DNA of 10,073 nucleotides from assembly GCA_964428485.1 (NCBI GenBank), contig CAYRYP010000050.1:1-10073 (forward strand). The letters run 5' to 3'. How positions within the stretch are numbered: the stretch's first letter is position 1; each line of letters opens with the position of its first letter. The position numbers and the translations under genes were made by a program. The notes under the pieces were generated by a model. It made no database searches, had not been told where the DNA came from, and saw only the letters and a program-made list of their open reading frames with translations. Positions 1 through 7,187 of this stretch are shown here, in pieces. This stretch comes from CAZPAN01 sp964428485 (lineage in GTDB: Bacteria > Actinomycetota > Coriobacteriia > Coriobacteriales > CADBOM01).

Positions 1-429
1 TCGGACGGTCAGCACGATCCCAGCTATATACCTAGCATGATCAGGGCGGCGCGCGAAACCGGCGCCAACATCGTGATAGGATCGCGCTTTCTCTCCGCTG
101 CCAAGGGCACCTCGATGAGGATGATCGGTTCGAGGGTCATATCTGCGATCATCAAGCTGACCACCGGGCAGAAAGTCTATGACCCCACCTCCGGGATGCG
201 CCTGTTCGACCGCGGCATGATCTCGAGATTCGCCAAGTACAGCCACTACGCCCCCGAACCCGACACGATCGCCTACTCCATGCGCAAGGGCGCGAAGGTC
301 GTGGAGGTGCAGGTGAGTATGCGTGAGAGATTCGCCGGCGACAGCTACCTTACCGCTACGACATCGATCGTCTACATGCTCCGCGTGGTGGCCTCGATAC
401 TACTTTTCCAATGGGTTAGGAAGGGTTGA
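1..429 (+). CDS. Family 2 glycosyltransferase, C-terminal part (5' end outside window)
   Basis: The reading frame is open from base 1 and ends at TGA 427-429, so the N-terminal catalytic half is cut by the window edge; 142 residues are visible. They begin in the DGQHDP motif (visible residues 2-7), the segment that follows the nucleotide-sugar-binding aspartates in polyprenyl-phosphate-mannose/glucose-synthase-like GT2 enzymes. IVIGSRF (residues 24-30) and DPTSGMRLF are also typical of this family. A hydrophobic stretch near the C-terminus (about residues 122-138) could associate with the membrane. Such enzymes transfer a sugar from a nucleotide donor, often to a lipid carrier, at the cytoplasmic face. 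The next gene starts four bases after the stop and encodes a DUF2304-like membrane protein, a common partner of this GT2 type, which suggests envelope glycan or glycolipid synthesis. Donor and acceptor cannot be read from the sequence. An internal ATG at 37 is not the real start because family motifs lie upstream of it. Confidence 0.88.
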   Translation, partial: SDGQHDPSYIPSMIRAARETGANIVIGSRFLSAAKGTSMRMIGSRVISAIIKLTTGQKVYDPTSGMRLFDRGMISRFAKYSHYAPEPDTIAYSMRKGAKVVEVQVSMRERFAGDSYLTATTSIVYMLRVVASILLFQWVRKG

Positions 430-433
430 TCCC

Positions 434-793
434 ATGCCGTTGTCCCTCAGAATAATCCTGATAATCGGTGCTGTCCTGCTCTTCATCTACGTCTTGCACA
501 AGATCCGCAAGGCCTCCATCCAGACTTCGGACACGATCTTTTGGCTCCTGTCCTGCGTGGTGCTGATCCTTCTGGCCGTGTTTCCCGGCATCAGCTTCTT
601 CTTTGCTGACCTCCTCGGTATCCAGTCGCCCTCCAACTTCGTCTACCTCTTCGTCATCGCGGTCCTGATACTCCGTGTCTTCACGATGAGCATGGAGATC
701 TCCTCGCTCAGGATGCGCCTGAACACAATGGCCCAGGAGATTGCGCTGGCCAAGAAGCAGGTCGACGACGAGGATGACGTTTCCTCTAAATAG
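434..793 (+). CDS. Small DUF2304-like membrane protein
   Basis: This 119-residue protein has three predicted membrane helices (about residues 5-21, 35-50 and 68-85), a short C-terminal amphipathic or coiled segment (about 88-110), and an acidic tail with DDEDD at 111-115. This architecture and the position right after a GT2 gene match the DUF2304 family, whose biochemical role is not established; it is often proposed to help a neighbouring glycosyltransferase at the membrane. The ATG at 434 is chosen because a good ribosome binding site (AGGAAGGG, 418-425) sits eight bases upstream and the transmembrane helix begins right after it. A longer frame opens at 323, but that part lies inside the glycosyltransferase gene and is not hydrophobic. 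The four-base gap suggests cotranscription and translational coupling. The family call rests on architecture and context only. Confidence 0.8.
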   Translation: MPLSLRIILIIGAVLLFIYVLHKIRKASIQTSDTIFWLLSCVVLILLAVFPGISFFFADLLGIQSPSNFVYLFVIAVLILRVFTMSMEISSLRMRLNTMAQEIALAKKQVDDEDDVSSK

Positions 794-842
794 CCGGTTG
801 TCGGAACCACCTCCCACCGTCTGCCAACCACGAGCGGCACTT

Positions 843-869
843 TTAGCACTCTCATAGCCAAGCTGCTAA
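843..869. promoter_or_regulatory. Imperfect CIRCE operator (HrcA binding site)
   Basis: The left half TTAGCACTC (843-851) matches the CIRCE consensus exactly. It is followed by exactly nine bases and then AGCTGCTAA (861-869), which matches six of the nine positions of the consensus right half GAGTGCTAA. The exact spacing and the position about 110 bases upstream of hrcA make this a convincing site for autoregulation of hrcA-dnaJ by HrcA. A possible -10 element, TATAGG (880-885), lies just downstream, so a bound repressor would cover the promoter spacer; no good -35 is visible, so the promoter assignment is weak. Confidence 0.8.
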
Positions 870-902
870 ACTGACTGCATATAGGCCGTCAGGGCACTTC
901 CT

Positions 903-936
903 CGTCCTGTCGGCAGCGATCAGGCCGACAGCGACG
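903..936. repeat. Strong inverted repeat in the hrcA leader
   Basis: CTGTCGGC (907-914) and GCCGACAG (924-931) are perfect reverse complements separated by nine bases. The pairing continues with CGTC (903-906) against GACG (933-936) if C932 is bulged, giving 12 pairs. It sits between the CIRCE site and the hrcA ribosome binding site and would be in the 5' leader if transcription starts near 890. No run of T follows, so it does not look like an intrinsic terminator. It could be an mRNA stem affecting stability or translation, or an operator for a second regulator. The repeat is seen directly; its role is unknown. Confidence 0.6.
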
Positions 937-979
937 GATCATCAAACCCATCGAATGTGTCTTGTGGAAGGGGGATGGG

Positions 980-2131
980 ATGCTCAGTAATCGCAGACGC
1001 CAGGTTCTCAACGCGCTGATACAGGAGTACATCTCAACTGCCACCCCGGTCAGCTCCAGGGCGATAGCTGGAAACCACAAGCTCGGAGTAAGCTCCGCCA
1101 CGGTGAGAAACGAGCTGTATGTTCTCGAGGAGGACGGGTACGTGATTTCTCCGCACGTGTCCTCCGGGCGAATTCCTACGGACTCCGGTTACCGCACTTT
1201 TGTGGATCAGCTTCTGGCCAACATGAAAGGACGCATGAGAGATCCGATGGATGCGGAGGGGGATGAGTGGGCCGCCTCTGAGGGCGATGGTGTTGACTCC
1301 GGCTCCCCAGGTCGAGACGGTGACTCTTTGTCTGGTGGTGAATCCTCGGAGATCGAGGACGAGCTTCGCAACAGTGCGAGTGAGCTGGACGACCTGCTCA
1401 AGAAGACCAGCCGTGCGCTCAACAGGTTCACCGACTGTCTCGCGGTGGTCATGGCGCCTAGGGTCACCAGCGTCGCACTCAAGCGGATAGCGTTGGTTCC
1501 CATGGACAGCAGGCACGTAATCCTGGTTATAGCTGTTAAAGATGGCAGGGTCCTGAATCGCACGGTTGAGCTGCGAACCCCGCACTCCCTGGAGGAGATT
1601 AGGGTCCTCGAGACGATGCTGAACCGCCGCTACGACATAAAGGGCGGGTTTGATCCGGTGACGATGGACGCCTCTGACCCCATGGATACGGGCGTCTCGG
1701 TGGCTGAGGCAGTGAGCGTGACCGCAAAAGAGGAGCTGGACAATCTCAGCTCCAACCTGGAGGAGTGTCTGCTCGAGGAGGAGCACGATCGGGTCCACGT
1801 CAACGGGCTCGACGACCTGTTCGCCCAGCCTGAGATGCGCTCAATGTCGGCGCTGACCCTAGGGTTCGCGCGCCTTCTGGACGACGACCTGATGATCTTC
1901 AGGCTCCTCGGTGATCTTCTGGCGAGTCGGGGCGTGAACGTTAGGATCGGCCAGGAGAATCAAGACGAGTCGTTCTCCGACATCTCGGTTGTGGCATCGG
2001 GCTACGGCGACGACGGCAGCCAGGGAGTGGTGGCGATAGTCGGGCCTACCAGGATGGATTATCAAAAGGTTATAGACGCAGTGAGGAGAGCCTCGGAGTT
2101 CCTAGACGACACGGTCAGGGACAGAGGCTAG
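980..2131 (+). CDS. hrcA: Heat-inducible transcription repressor HrcA
   Basis: HrcA binds CIRCE operators and represses chaperone genes; in studied bacteria its activity depends on GroEL. The 383-residue product has an N-terminal winged helix (about 1-78, including TPVSS and SSATVRNELYVLEEDGY), then the GAF-like and dimerisation regions, and a classic C-terminus with VRIGQEN (321-327) and GPTRMDY (355-361). The ATG at 980 is chosen: AGGGGG (969-974) lies five bases upstream, and MLSNRRRQVLNALIQEYI is the normal family N-terminus. A TTG at 962 would add six residues but lacks a comparable site. The protein is longer than the usual roughly 340-350 residues because residues 88-127 form an acidic Gly/Ser-rich insertion (14 Asp/Glu in 40) between the DNA-binding and core domains. 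The CIRCE site upstream implies autoregulation. dnaJ follows at once, as in the actinobacterial hrcA-dnaJ2 arrangement. Confidence 0.96.
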   Translation: MLSNRRRQVLNALIQEYISTATPVSSRAIAGNHKLGVSSATVRNELYVLEEDGYVISPHVSSGRIPTDSGYRTFVDQLLANMKGRMRDPMDAEGDEWAASEGDGVDSGSPGRDGDSLSGGESSEIEDELRNSASELDDLLKKTSRALNRFTDCLAVVMAPRVTSVALKRIALVPMDSRHVILVIAVKDGRVLNRTVELRTPHSLEEIRVLETMLNRRYDIKGGFDPVTMDASDPMDTGVSVAEAVSVTAKEELDNLSSNLEECLLEEEHDRVHVNGLDDLFAQPEMRSMSALTLGFARLLDDDLMIFRLLGDLLASRGVNVRIGQENQDESFSDISVVASGYGDDGSQGVVAIVGPTRMDYQKVIDAVRRASEFLDDTVRDRG

Positions 2132-2174
2132 GGGAGTAAGCCGGCCTGTGCCGGCGCGTTTTCAGGAGCAGGAG

Positions 2175-3308
2175 TTGGCAGCAGATTATTACGAGACGAT
2201 AGGCGTCGGCAGGGATGCGACGCAGGACGAGATCAAGAAGGCTTTCTACAAGAAGGCGCGCAAGATCCACCCCGATGTAAGCGACGATCCGGACGCGGAA
2301 TCTAAGTTCAAGGAGCTCAACGAGGCGTACGCGGTTCTCTCCGACGAGAACAAGCGCGCGCAGTACGATCGATACGGAACGGTCGATGGCCCTTCCGGGT
2401 TCGGCGCTGGCGGATACACCGACTTCTCCGACATATTCGGCGGCTTCGGCGGGATGTCCGACATCTTCGACTCCTTCTTCGGTGGGGGCCAGAGGTCGGG
2501 CGCGCGGGTCAGGACCGCAGGCCGCAACATGGCTGTTAGCCTTAGACTCACCTTGGAGGAGATCGCCCAGGGTGTGAGCAAGGAGATCTCCTACGAGAGG
2601 CTCGCTCCCTGCGAGACGTGCGGAGGGTCGGGGCTCGGTGAGAGCGGCAGGGTCGTCAGCTGCCAGACGTGCGGCGGGAGCGGCTTTATCACGAGCACCC
2701 AGCGCACCATCCTAGGCGCGATGCAGACCCAGACCATCTGCCCTGATTGCCAGGGGGAGGGTTCTTCGATCGAGAACCCCTGCTCCGACTGCCACGGTGA
2801 GGGCCGCTATTCGCGCAGGGAAACGGTCACCATCGAAATCCCCAAGGGAATTCGCGAAGGACAGCAGATCAAGGTCGAAGGCTACGGTGAGGCCGGGCTG
2901 CGTGGCGATGTTTCGGGCGACCTGCTCGTAAAGATCTACATACTCGACCACGAGATATTCCAGCGTGAGAACGACAACCTGCACACAAGGCTGAACATCT
3001 CCATGCTACAAGCCGCTCTCGGTGCAAATCTCGTCCTCGACGGAATCCTTGCCGATGACGACGTGGAGGTGAAGATCCCCGAGGGGACTCAGACCGAGGA
3101 TGTTATCAGGGTCAAGGGCAAGGGGATGCCGAGATTCCGCAGTGACAACCGTGGCGACCTCTACGTGCACATATGGGTGGACATCCCCACCAAGCTGACC
3201 AAGGAGCAGCGCCGTGCGCTCGAGCACGCAGCGGAGAAGTTCGGAGACGACGTGGCCGAGGAGAGACCCAAGGGCGCTTTCCAGAAGCTCCGCGACGCGT
3301 TGTCGTAG
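2175..3308 (+). CDS. dnaJ: Chaperone protein DnaJ (Hsp40)
   Basis: DnaJ delivers unfolded proteins to DnaK and stimulates its ATPase. From the chosen start the protein has 377 residues, with a complete type I architecture: J domain with HPD at 32-34, a Gly/Phe-rich region (about 72-110), four zinc-binding CxxCxGxG repeats starting at 146, 163, 189 and 203, and the C-terminal substrate-binding domains. I prefer the TTG at 2175: AGGAG (2164-2168) is six bases upstream, the product begins M-A-A-D-Y-Y-E, and the HPD position then agrees with E. coli DnaJ (33-35). A GTG at 2148 would add nine residues and has GGGGAG (2131-2136) eleven bases upstream, so it remains possible. The gene lies directly downstream of hrcA, without grpE or dnaK, fitting the second dnaJ (dnaJ2 type) of Actinobacteria. 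It is probably under CIRCE control through the shared transcript. Confidence 0.97.
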   Translation: MAADYYETIGVGRDATQDEIKKAFYKKARKIHPDVSDDPDAESKFKELNEAYAVLSDENKRAQYDRYGTVDGPSGFGAGGYTDFSDIFGGFGGMSDIFDSFFGGGQRSGARVRTAGRNMAVSLRLTLEEIAQGVSKEISYERLAPCETCGGSGLGESGRVVSCQTCGGSGFITSTQRTILGAMQTQTICPDCQGEGSSIENPCSDCHGEGRYSRRETVTIEIPKGIREGQQIKVEGYGEAGLRGDVSGDLLVKIYILDHEIFQRENDNLHTRLNISMLQAALGANLVLDGILADDDVEVKIPEGTQTEDVIRVKGKGMPRFRSDNRGDLYVHIWVDIPTKLTKEQRRALEHAAEKFGDDVAEERPKGAFQKLRDALS

Positions 3309-3322
3309 GGCGGAGGCCGGAG

Positions 3323-4222
3323 ATGTCGCTGCCGCTGTTCTTCTGCGATCCGCAGCTCGACTTGCAGGCGCTCGCCACCTCCCTCGACGAATTTGGGGGC
3401 TGGGGCGAGAAGCGGGTATCGGTGTCCCTTCCCCAGGATGAGGCCCGCCACATGGTGGTGCTCAGACTGAGGGCTGGCGAGCATGTGAGGCTTTCTGACG
3501 GCCAAGGCGGCGCTATCGAGGCGGAGCTGATAGTGCTTCCCTCCAAGAAACAGAGCGATTGCGAGATAGTGCCCGTCCGAAGGCTGCCTCTGCCGTACCG
3601 TCCCGATCTCACGCTCGTCCAGGGCGTCTCGAAGGGCGAGAGGATGGATCTTCTCGTGAGGCAAGCGGTCGAGCTCGGTGTACGCAGGATCATCCCTGCG
3701 ATGACCGCGAGGTGCATTGTGTCGCTTACGGAGCAGAAGCGGGAGTCGCGTGCTGCAAGATGGCGCTCGATAGCCTATGCCGCCGCCAAGCAGTCCGGGC
3801 AGCCCGTGGTGCCAAGGATCGACGTTCCGCTCGATCTGCCGGAGGCGATCGAGCAGGTTGCCTCTGCCGACATCAAGATCGTTCCATGGGAGGAGAGCGA
3901 CACCGGTTCTATCGCAGACTGTCTGAGACGAGCCATCCGCACGTCGAGCGTTGCGCTGTTCGTCGGGCCCGAGGGAGGGTTCGAGGAGTCGGAGGTCGAC
4001 GCGATGCGCTCCATTGGGGCCTCTGCAGTCACCCTGGGCGATATGATTCTGCGTACAGAGACCGCCGGGGTCATTGCGAGCGCGCTTGCGATCTACGAGC
4101 TGGGCGGACTTGGGAACGGTGGCGGTGAGTGCACGGCGGGAGATGGCACTGATGACGCCGACGGCACGGACGGGACCCGCGACCTTGGGAGCGCGACGAA
4201 GTGGGGCACGGTAGATGTCTAG
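3323..4222 (+). CDS. rsmE: 16S rRNA (uracil-1498-N3)-methyltransferase RsmE
   Basis: RsmE methylates N3 of U1498 in helix 44 of 16S rRNA, in the 30S subunit, using S-adenosylmethionine. The 299-residue protein has an N-terminal PUA-like RNA-binding part (about 1-85, with DEARHMVVLRLRAGE) and a SPOUT knot domain with GVSKGERMD (101-109), QAVELGV (114-120), GPEGGF (215-220) and LRTETA (243-248), the last two forming the cofactor site. The ATG at 3323 has GGAGG (3312-3316) six bases upstream, 14 bases after the dnaJ stop; the frame is open further upstream but only over dnaJ. The enzyme normally ends soon after the LRTETA helix, but this one carries a 39-residue Gly/Asp/Thr-rich tail (261-299) that overlaps the mtaB start by eight bases. 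Placement after dnaJ is common in Gram-positive genomes. Confidence 0.95.
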   Translation: MSLPLFFCDPQLDLQALATSLDEFGGWGEKRVSVSLPQDEARHMVVLRLRAGEHVRLSDGQGGAIEAELIVLPSKKQSDCEIVPVRRLPLPYRPDLTLVQGVSKGERMDLLVRQAVELGVRRIIPAMTARCIVSLTEQKRESRAARWRSIAYAAAKQSGQPVVPRIDVPLDLPEAIEQVASADIKIVPWEESDTGSIADCLRRAIRTSSVALFVGPEGGFEESEVDAMRSIGASAVTLGDMILRTETAGVIASALAIYELGGLGNGGGECTAGDGTDDADGTDGTRDLGSATKWGTVDV

Positions 4223-5507
4223 CGGTGCGATCCGGCAAGGCACTACTCCGGGGTTTCATGTTGTCAACATCGGGTGCAAGGTCAACAGAGTGGAGGCCGA
4301 CACCATCGCGGCGGCCTGCCTTGCCGCAGGAGCAGACCCCGTCTCGCAATCCGACGCCGACGTGGTGATCGTCAACACCTGCACCGTGACCTCCGAGGCA
4401 GATGCCAAGACGCGCAAGGCGGTGAGAGGAGCCTCCAGGAGATGTCGCGGCACAGTGATAGTCACCGGCTGCGCCGCCTCGATGGATCCGGACGGTCTGG
4501 CGGCACTGGGCGACAACGTGCGCGTTCTCCCCGCTCATATCGAGGCCGAAAGACTTGCGGTCTCCCTGCTGAGAACGCCGGACGCGCCAGATGCGACCCT
4601 GATCAGGAGCACCTCTCCCGAATCGGTCGGCATCCGCGCCGGCGAGGGCTTCAAGACCAGGATGGACATCAAGATCCAGGATGGCTGCGACAACGCCTGC
4701 ACCTACTGCATAGTGTTTAAGGCTCGCGGGCCGGCCAGGTCGATCCCTTCAGACGATGCGCTGTCGCAGATCGCGCGTGCTGCAGAGGCAGGGGTTGGCG
4801 AGGTTGTCCTCGCGGGGATCAACGTCGGCAGCTACGATGACGGATCGATGCGGTTGCCGCAGCTTGTGCAGGCTGCGCTGGACCAGACCTCGATCGGCAG
4901 GATCCGCATCTCATCCATCGAGCCGCCAACCGTCGATGAGCAACTGGTCGAGGTGCTGGCCAGAAACCCCAGAAGGCTCTGCGCTCACTTCCACGTCCCG
5001 TTGCAATCGGGGTGCGATGCCACTCTTTCTGCCATGGGGAGAACCTACAGCACGTCGTTTTTCGCGAGTAGGGTGGAGATGATACGTCTGGCAAGGCCGG
5101 ACGCCGCGATCTCTACCGATGTGATAGTAGGCTTCCCAAACGAGAGCGATGAGCAGTTCGCCGAGTCGCTCGCATTCTGCCGCGCGATGCGCTTCTCCAG
5201 GATGCACGTGTTCCGCTACTCGAAGCGTCCCGGGACCCCCGCTGCCGAGATGGATGGGCAGATCGATCCCGAGACAAAGGCTGCTCGGTCTCAGGCGATG
5301 ATCGACTTGGCGCGCGAGATGGCCAGTGCGGACATAGCAGGTAGGGTCGACTCTTCGGAGCTGGCACTCATGATCTCGCCCAATGTGGGCGTGACGGAGA
5401 GCTACCACGAAGTGGAACTGGAGAAGCCGGCTGCGTCAGGAGAACTCGTCGGAGTGCACCTTGTGGGAGTCACCGACACCGGCAGGTTTACCGGAAGGCT
5501 TCTCTGA
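4215..5507 (+). CDS. mtaB: tRNA N6-threonylcarbamoyladenosine-37 methylthiotransferase MtaB
   Basis: MtaB is a radical-SAM enzyme that adds a methylthio group to t6A37 of ANN-decoding tRNAs, giving ms2t6A. The 430-residue protein has the three cysteines of the N-terminal methylthiotransferase domain (C21 in GCKVNR, C56 in NTCTVT, C86 in TGCAA), which bind one Fe-S cluster. The radical-SAM motif CxxxCxxC is at C158, C162 and C165, and LQSGCD, typical of the family, lies downstream. The last roughly 60 residues fit a small TRAM RNA-binding domain. The GCKVNR signature separates it from MiaB and RimO and favours the MtaB subfamily. The ATG at 4215 lies inside the end of rsmE; only a weak GGGG (4203-4206) precedes it, so translation probably depends on coupling to rsmE. 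The function is well supported by motifs; the exact tRNA targets are inferred from the family. Confidence 0.93.
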   Translation: MSSGAIRQGTTPGFHVVNIGCKVNRVEADTIAAACLAAGADPVSQSDADVVIVNTCTVTSEADAKTRKAVRGASRRCRGTVIVTGCAASMDPDGLAALGDNVRVLPAHIEAERLAVSLLRTPDAPDATLIRSTSPESVGIRAGEGFKTRMDIKIQDGCDNACTYCIVFKARGPARSIPSDDALSQIARAAEAGVGEVVLAGINVGSYDDGSMRLPQLVQAALDQTSIGRIRISSIEPPTVDEQLVEVLARNPRRLCAHFHVPLQSGCDATLSAMGRTYSTSFFASRVEMIRLARPDAAISTDVIVGFPNESDEQFAESLAFCRAMRFSRMHVFRYSKRPGTPAAEMDGQIDPETKAARSQAMIDLAREMASADIAGRVDSSELALMISPNVGVTESYHEVELEKPAASGELVGVHLVGVTDTGRFTGRLL

Positions 5508-5679
5508 GACCAGATGGGGCCGCAAGGCTGGGCTGGGCGAAACCGCTACATCCTCGACCATGACCGCATAGCCGCCTGCATCAGATTTCGGGACGCATTA
5601 GGCAAAGCGGAATAGAATTGCACTAGACATCGACACACGGCAGATCGCAGCATGCGGTTCGCGCGAAGAGAGGAGCAGG

Positions 5680-6663
5680 GTGCAAGGAGACGCAGGAGCC
5701 ATCACCACCGTTAGCATGAAGGCCCCGACGGGCTTTGATATGCGTAAGCTGGTTGGCCCGCAGGACAGCTTCCTGAAGGTCATGGAGAGCAGGTTCGACG
5801 CGCGCATCACCGTGCGAGGGGACTCGGTGACGATCGCCGGAGACCAGGCCGAGGTGGATGCGGTGACCGCCTTGATCTCGGACTGCATCAAGTCGATCGA
5901 GGACGGCAACGAGCTGACCGAGGCGTATGTGGACAAAGCCGCCGACATGCTCAGGAGTGGACAGTTCGGCCCATCCGAGCTCAGGGATGACATCCTCCTC
6001 ACCCACCGCGGCAAGGCGATCCGCCCCAAGACATCTGGGCAGAAACGCTATACCGACTCCATCCGCAACAACACAATCACCTTCGCGATCGGTCCTGCGG
6101 GAACTGGCAAGACCTATCTCGCGATGGCCATGGCCGTGGCCGCTTTTAAGAGGCGTGAGATAGGCAGGATCATTCTTACGCGCCCCGTGGTCGAGGCCGG
6201 GGAGTCGCTGGGGTATTTGCCCGGCACGCTCTCTGAAAAGGTTGATCCGTATATCCGTCCGCTCTACGACGCACTCTACGATATGGTGGATGGCCAGCGT
6301 GCGGCCCATCTGGTGGAGCAGGGACTAGTGGAGGTGGCGCCGCTCGCCTACATGCGCGGGCGCACCCTCAACGACAGCTTCGTGATCCTCGACGAGGCGC
6401 AAAATACGACTCCCCAGCAAATGAAGATGTTTCTGACCAGGCTCGGGTTTGGTTCCAAGATGGTCGTCACAGGCGATGTCACTCAGATCGACCTGCCTCG
6501 CGCGCAGTCGGGACTTCTCACGGTGCGCGACATCCTCGGCGGAATAGACGACATATCCTTCTGCGACCTTACGGACAAGGATGTCGTCAGGCACTCGCTC
6601 GTGCAAAAGATTGTCGCGGCTTACGACAGGGCGTCCGGCGATGAGCGTGCATCTCGCGGCTAG
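5680..6663 (+). CDS. phoH: PhoH-like ATPase (PhoH/YbeZ family)
   Basis: The 327-residue protein has an N-terminal KH-like region (about 30-75) and a PhoH P-loop NTPase domain with Walker A GPAGTGKT (138-145) and Walker B VILDEAQN (235-242), followed by TGDVTQIDLP (264-273). These match YbeZ/PhoH proteins, ATPases that work with YbeY in RNA metabolism and ribosome maturation; the precise substrate is not settled. ybeY follows after 17 bases, supporting this partnership. The start is GTG 5680 with AGGAG (5671-5675) four bases upstream; an ATG at 5716 is an alternative but would have a weak binding site. The 172-base gap before it holds a possible -10 TAGAAT (5613-5618) with only a weak GGGACG (5590-5595) at -35 distance, so a promoter here is likely but not proven. 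No hairpin with a T run is seen in the gap. Confidence 0.94.
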   Translation: MQGDAGAITTVSMKAPTGFDMRKLVGPQDSFLKVMESRFDARITVRGDSVTIAGDQAEVDAVTALISDCIKSIEDGNELTEAYVDKAADMLRSGQFGPSELRDDILLTHRGKAIRPKTSGQKRYTDSIRNNTITFAIGPAGTGKTYLAMAMAVAAFKRREIGRIILTRPVVEAGESLGYLPGTLSEKVDPYIRPLYDALYDMVDGQRAAHLVEQGLVEVAPLAYMRGRTLNDSFVILDEAQNTTPQQMKMFLTRLGFGSKMVVTGDVTQIDLPRAQSGLLTVRDILGGIDDISFCDLTDKDVVRHSLVQKIVAAYDRASGDERASRG

Positions 6664-6680
6664 AAGGGTGGTGTTTGCGT

Positions 6681-7187
6681 ATGGAGCAACACGTCGTTGA
6701 CGTCAACATCGACCCCTCGTTTCACGAACTGGCGCTGTCCACCCTGTGTGGGGAGTGCGATTGGCTCGCGGACGACTCCAAAGTCGAGTCCTACCTGGCA
6801 GAGCTCGTGCGCTTCCTACTCGCCAAGCAGAAGGTTCGCTCCGGCGCGGAGGTGTCGGTGACGCTTGCCACAGACGAGCGCGTGCACGAGCTCAACCTCG
6901 CGCACAGGGGCATCGACCGCACTACGGACGTACTCTCCTTCCCGTGTGACGACCCTGACGACATAGACGATGAGGTGATACTGCTGGGCGACATCGTGAT
7001 CGCCCCGGCCGTCGCATGGCGCCAGTCGCGCGAGTACGGAACCACCTTCTTGGAGGAGCTGACCCTGCTCGTCACGCATGGGGTGCTCCATCTTCTCGGG
7101 TACGACCACATAGAGGACGATGAGGCCGAGGTCATGGAGGCCAGGGAACGCGAGCTTCGCGCGGCGTGGTGGGAGAGCCGCAGGTGA
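6681..7187 (+). CDS. ybeY: Endoribonuclease YbeY (rRNA maturation factor)
   Basis: YbeY is a zinc-dependent endoribonuclease needed for 16S rRNA 3' maturation and 70S ribosome quality control. The 168-residue product contains the signature metal site HGVLHLLGYDH, with ligands H133, H137 and H143, and the upstream conserved RTTDVLSFP (80-88) and LLGDIVIAP (101-109). The length is at the family norm with an N-terminal extension of about ten residues. The ATG at 6681 is chosen; a TTG at 6675 is better spaced (six bases) from GAAGGG (6663-6668) and would add two residues, so the start is uncertain by that much. It lies between phoH and dgkA in the conserved phoH-ybeY-dgkA-era order, and its TGA stop overlaps the proposed dgkA GTG start, implying coupled translation. 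Confidence 0.95.
   Translation: MEQHVVDVNIDPSFHELALSTLCGECDWLADDSKVESYLAELVRFLLAKQKVRSGAEVSVTLATDERVHELNLAHRGIDRTTDVLSFPCDDPDDIDDEVILLGDIVIAPAVAWRQSREYGTTFLEELTLLVTHGVLHLLGYDHIEDDEAEVMEARERELRAAWWESRR

Noticed and set aside
798..826. TTGTCG (798-803) as the -35 of an hrcA promoter
   Set aside because: The matching -10 position holds CTGCCA, which does not resemble a -10 element.
3161..4243. A 360-codon open frame on the - strand opposite rsmE, and similar long - strand frames opposite hrcA, ybeY-dgkA and era
   Set aside because: They mirror well-supported + strand genes, have no recognisable motifs, and are expected from the codon bias of GC-rich genes, where the antisense frame rarely meets stops.
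5658..5667. Perfect palindrome TTCGCGCGAA just before the phoH ribosome binding site
   Set aside because: Ten-base palindromes are expected several times per 10 kb, and nothing extends it beyond this length.
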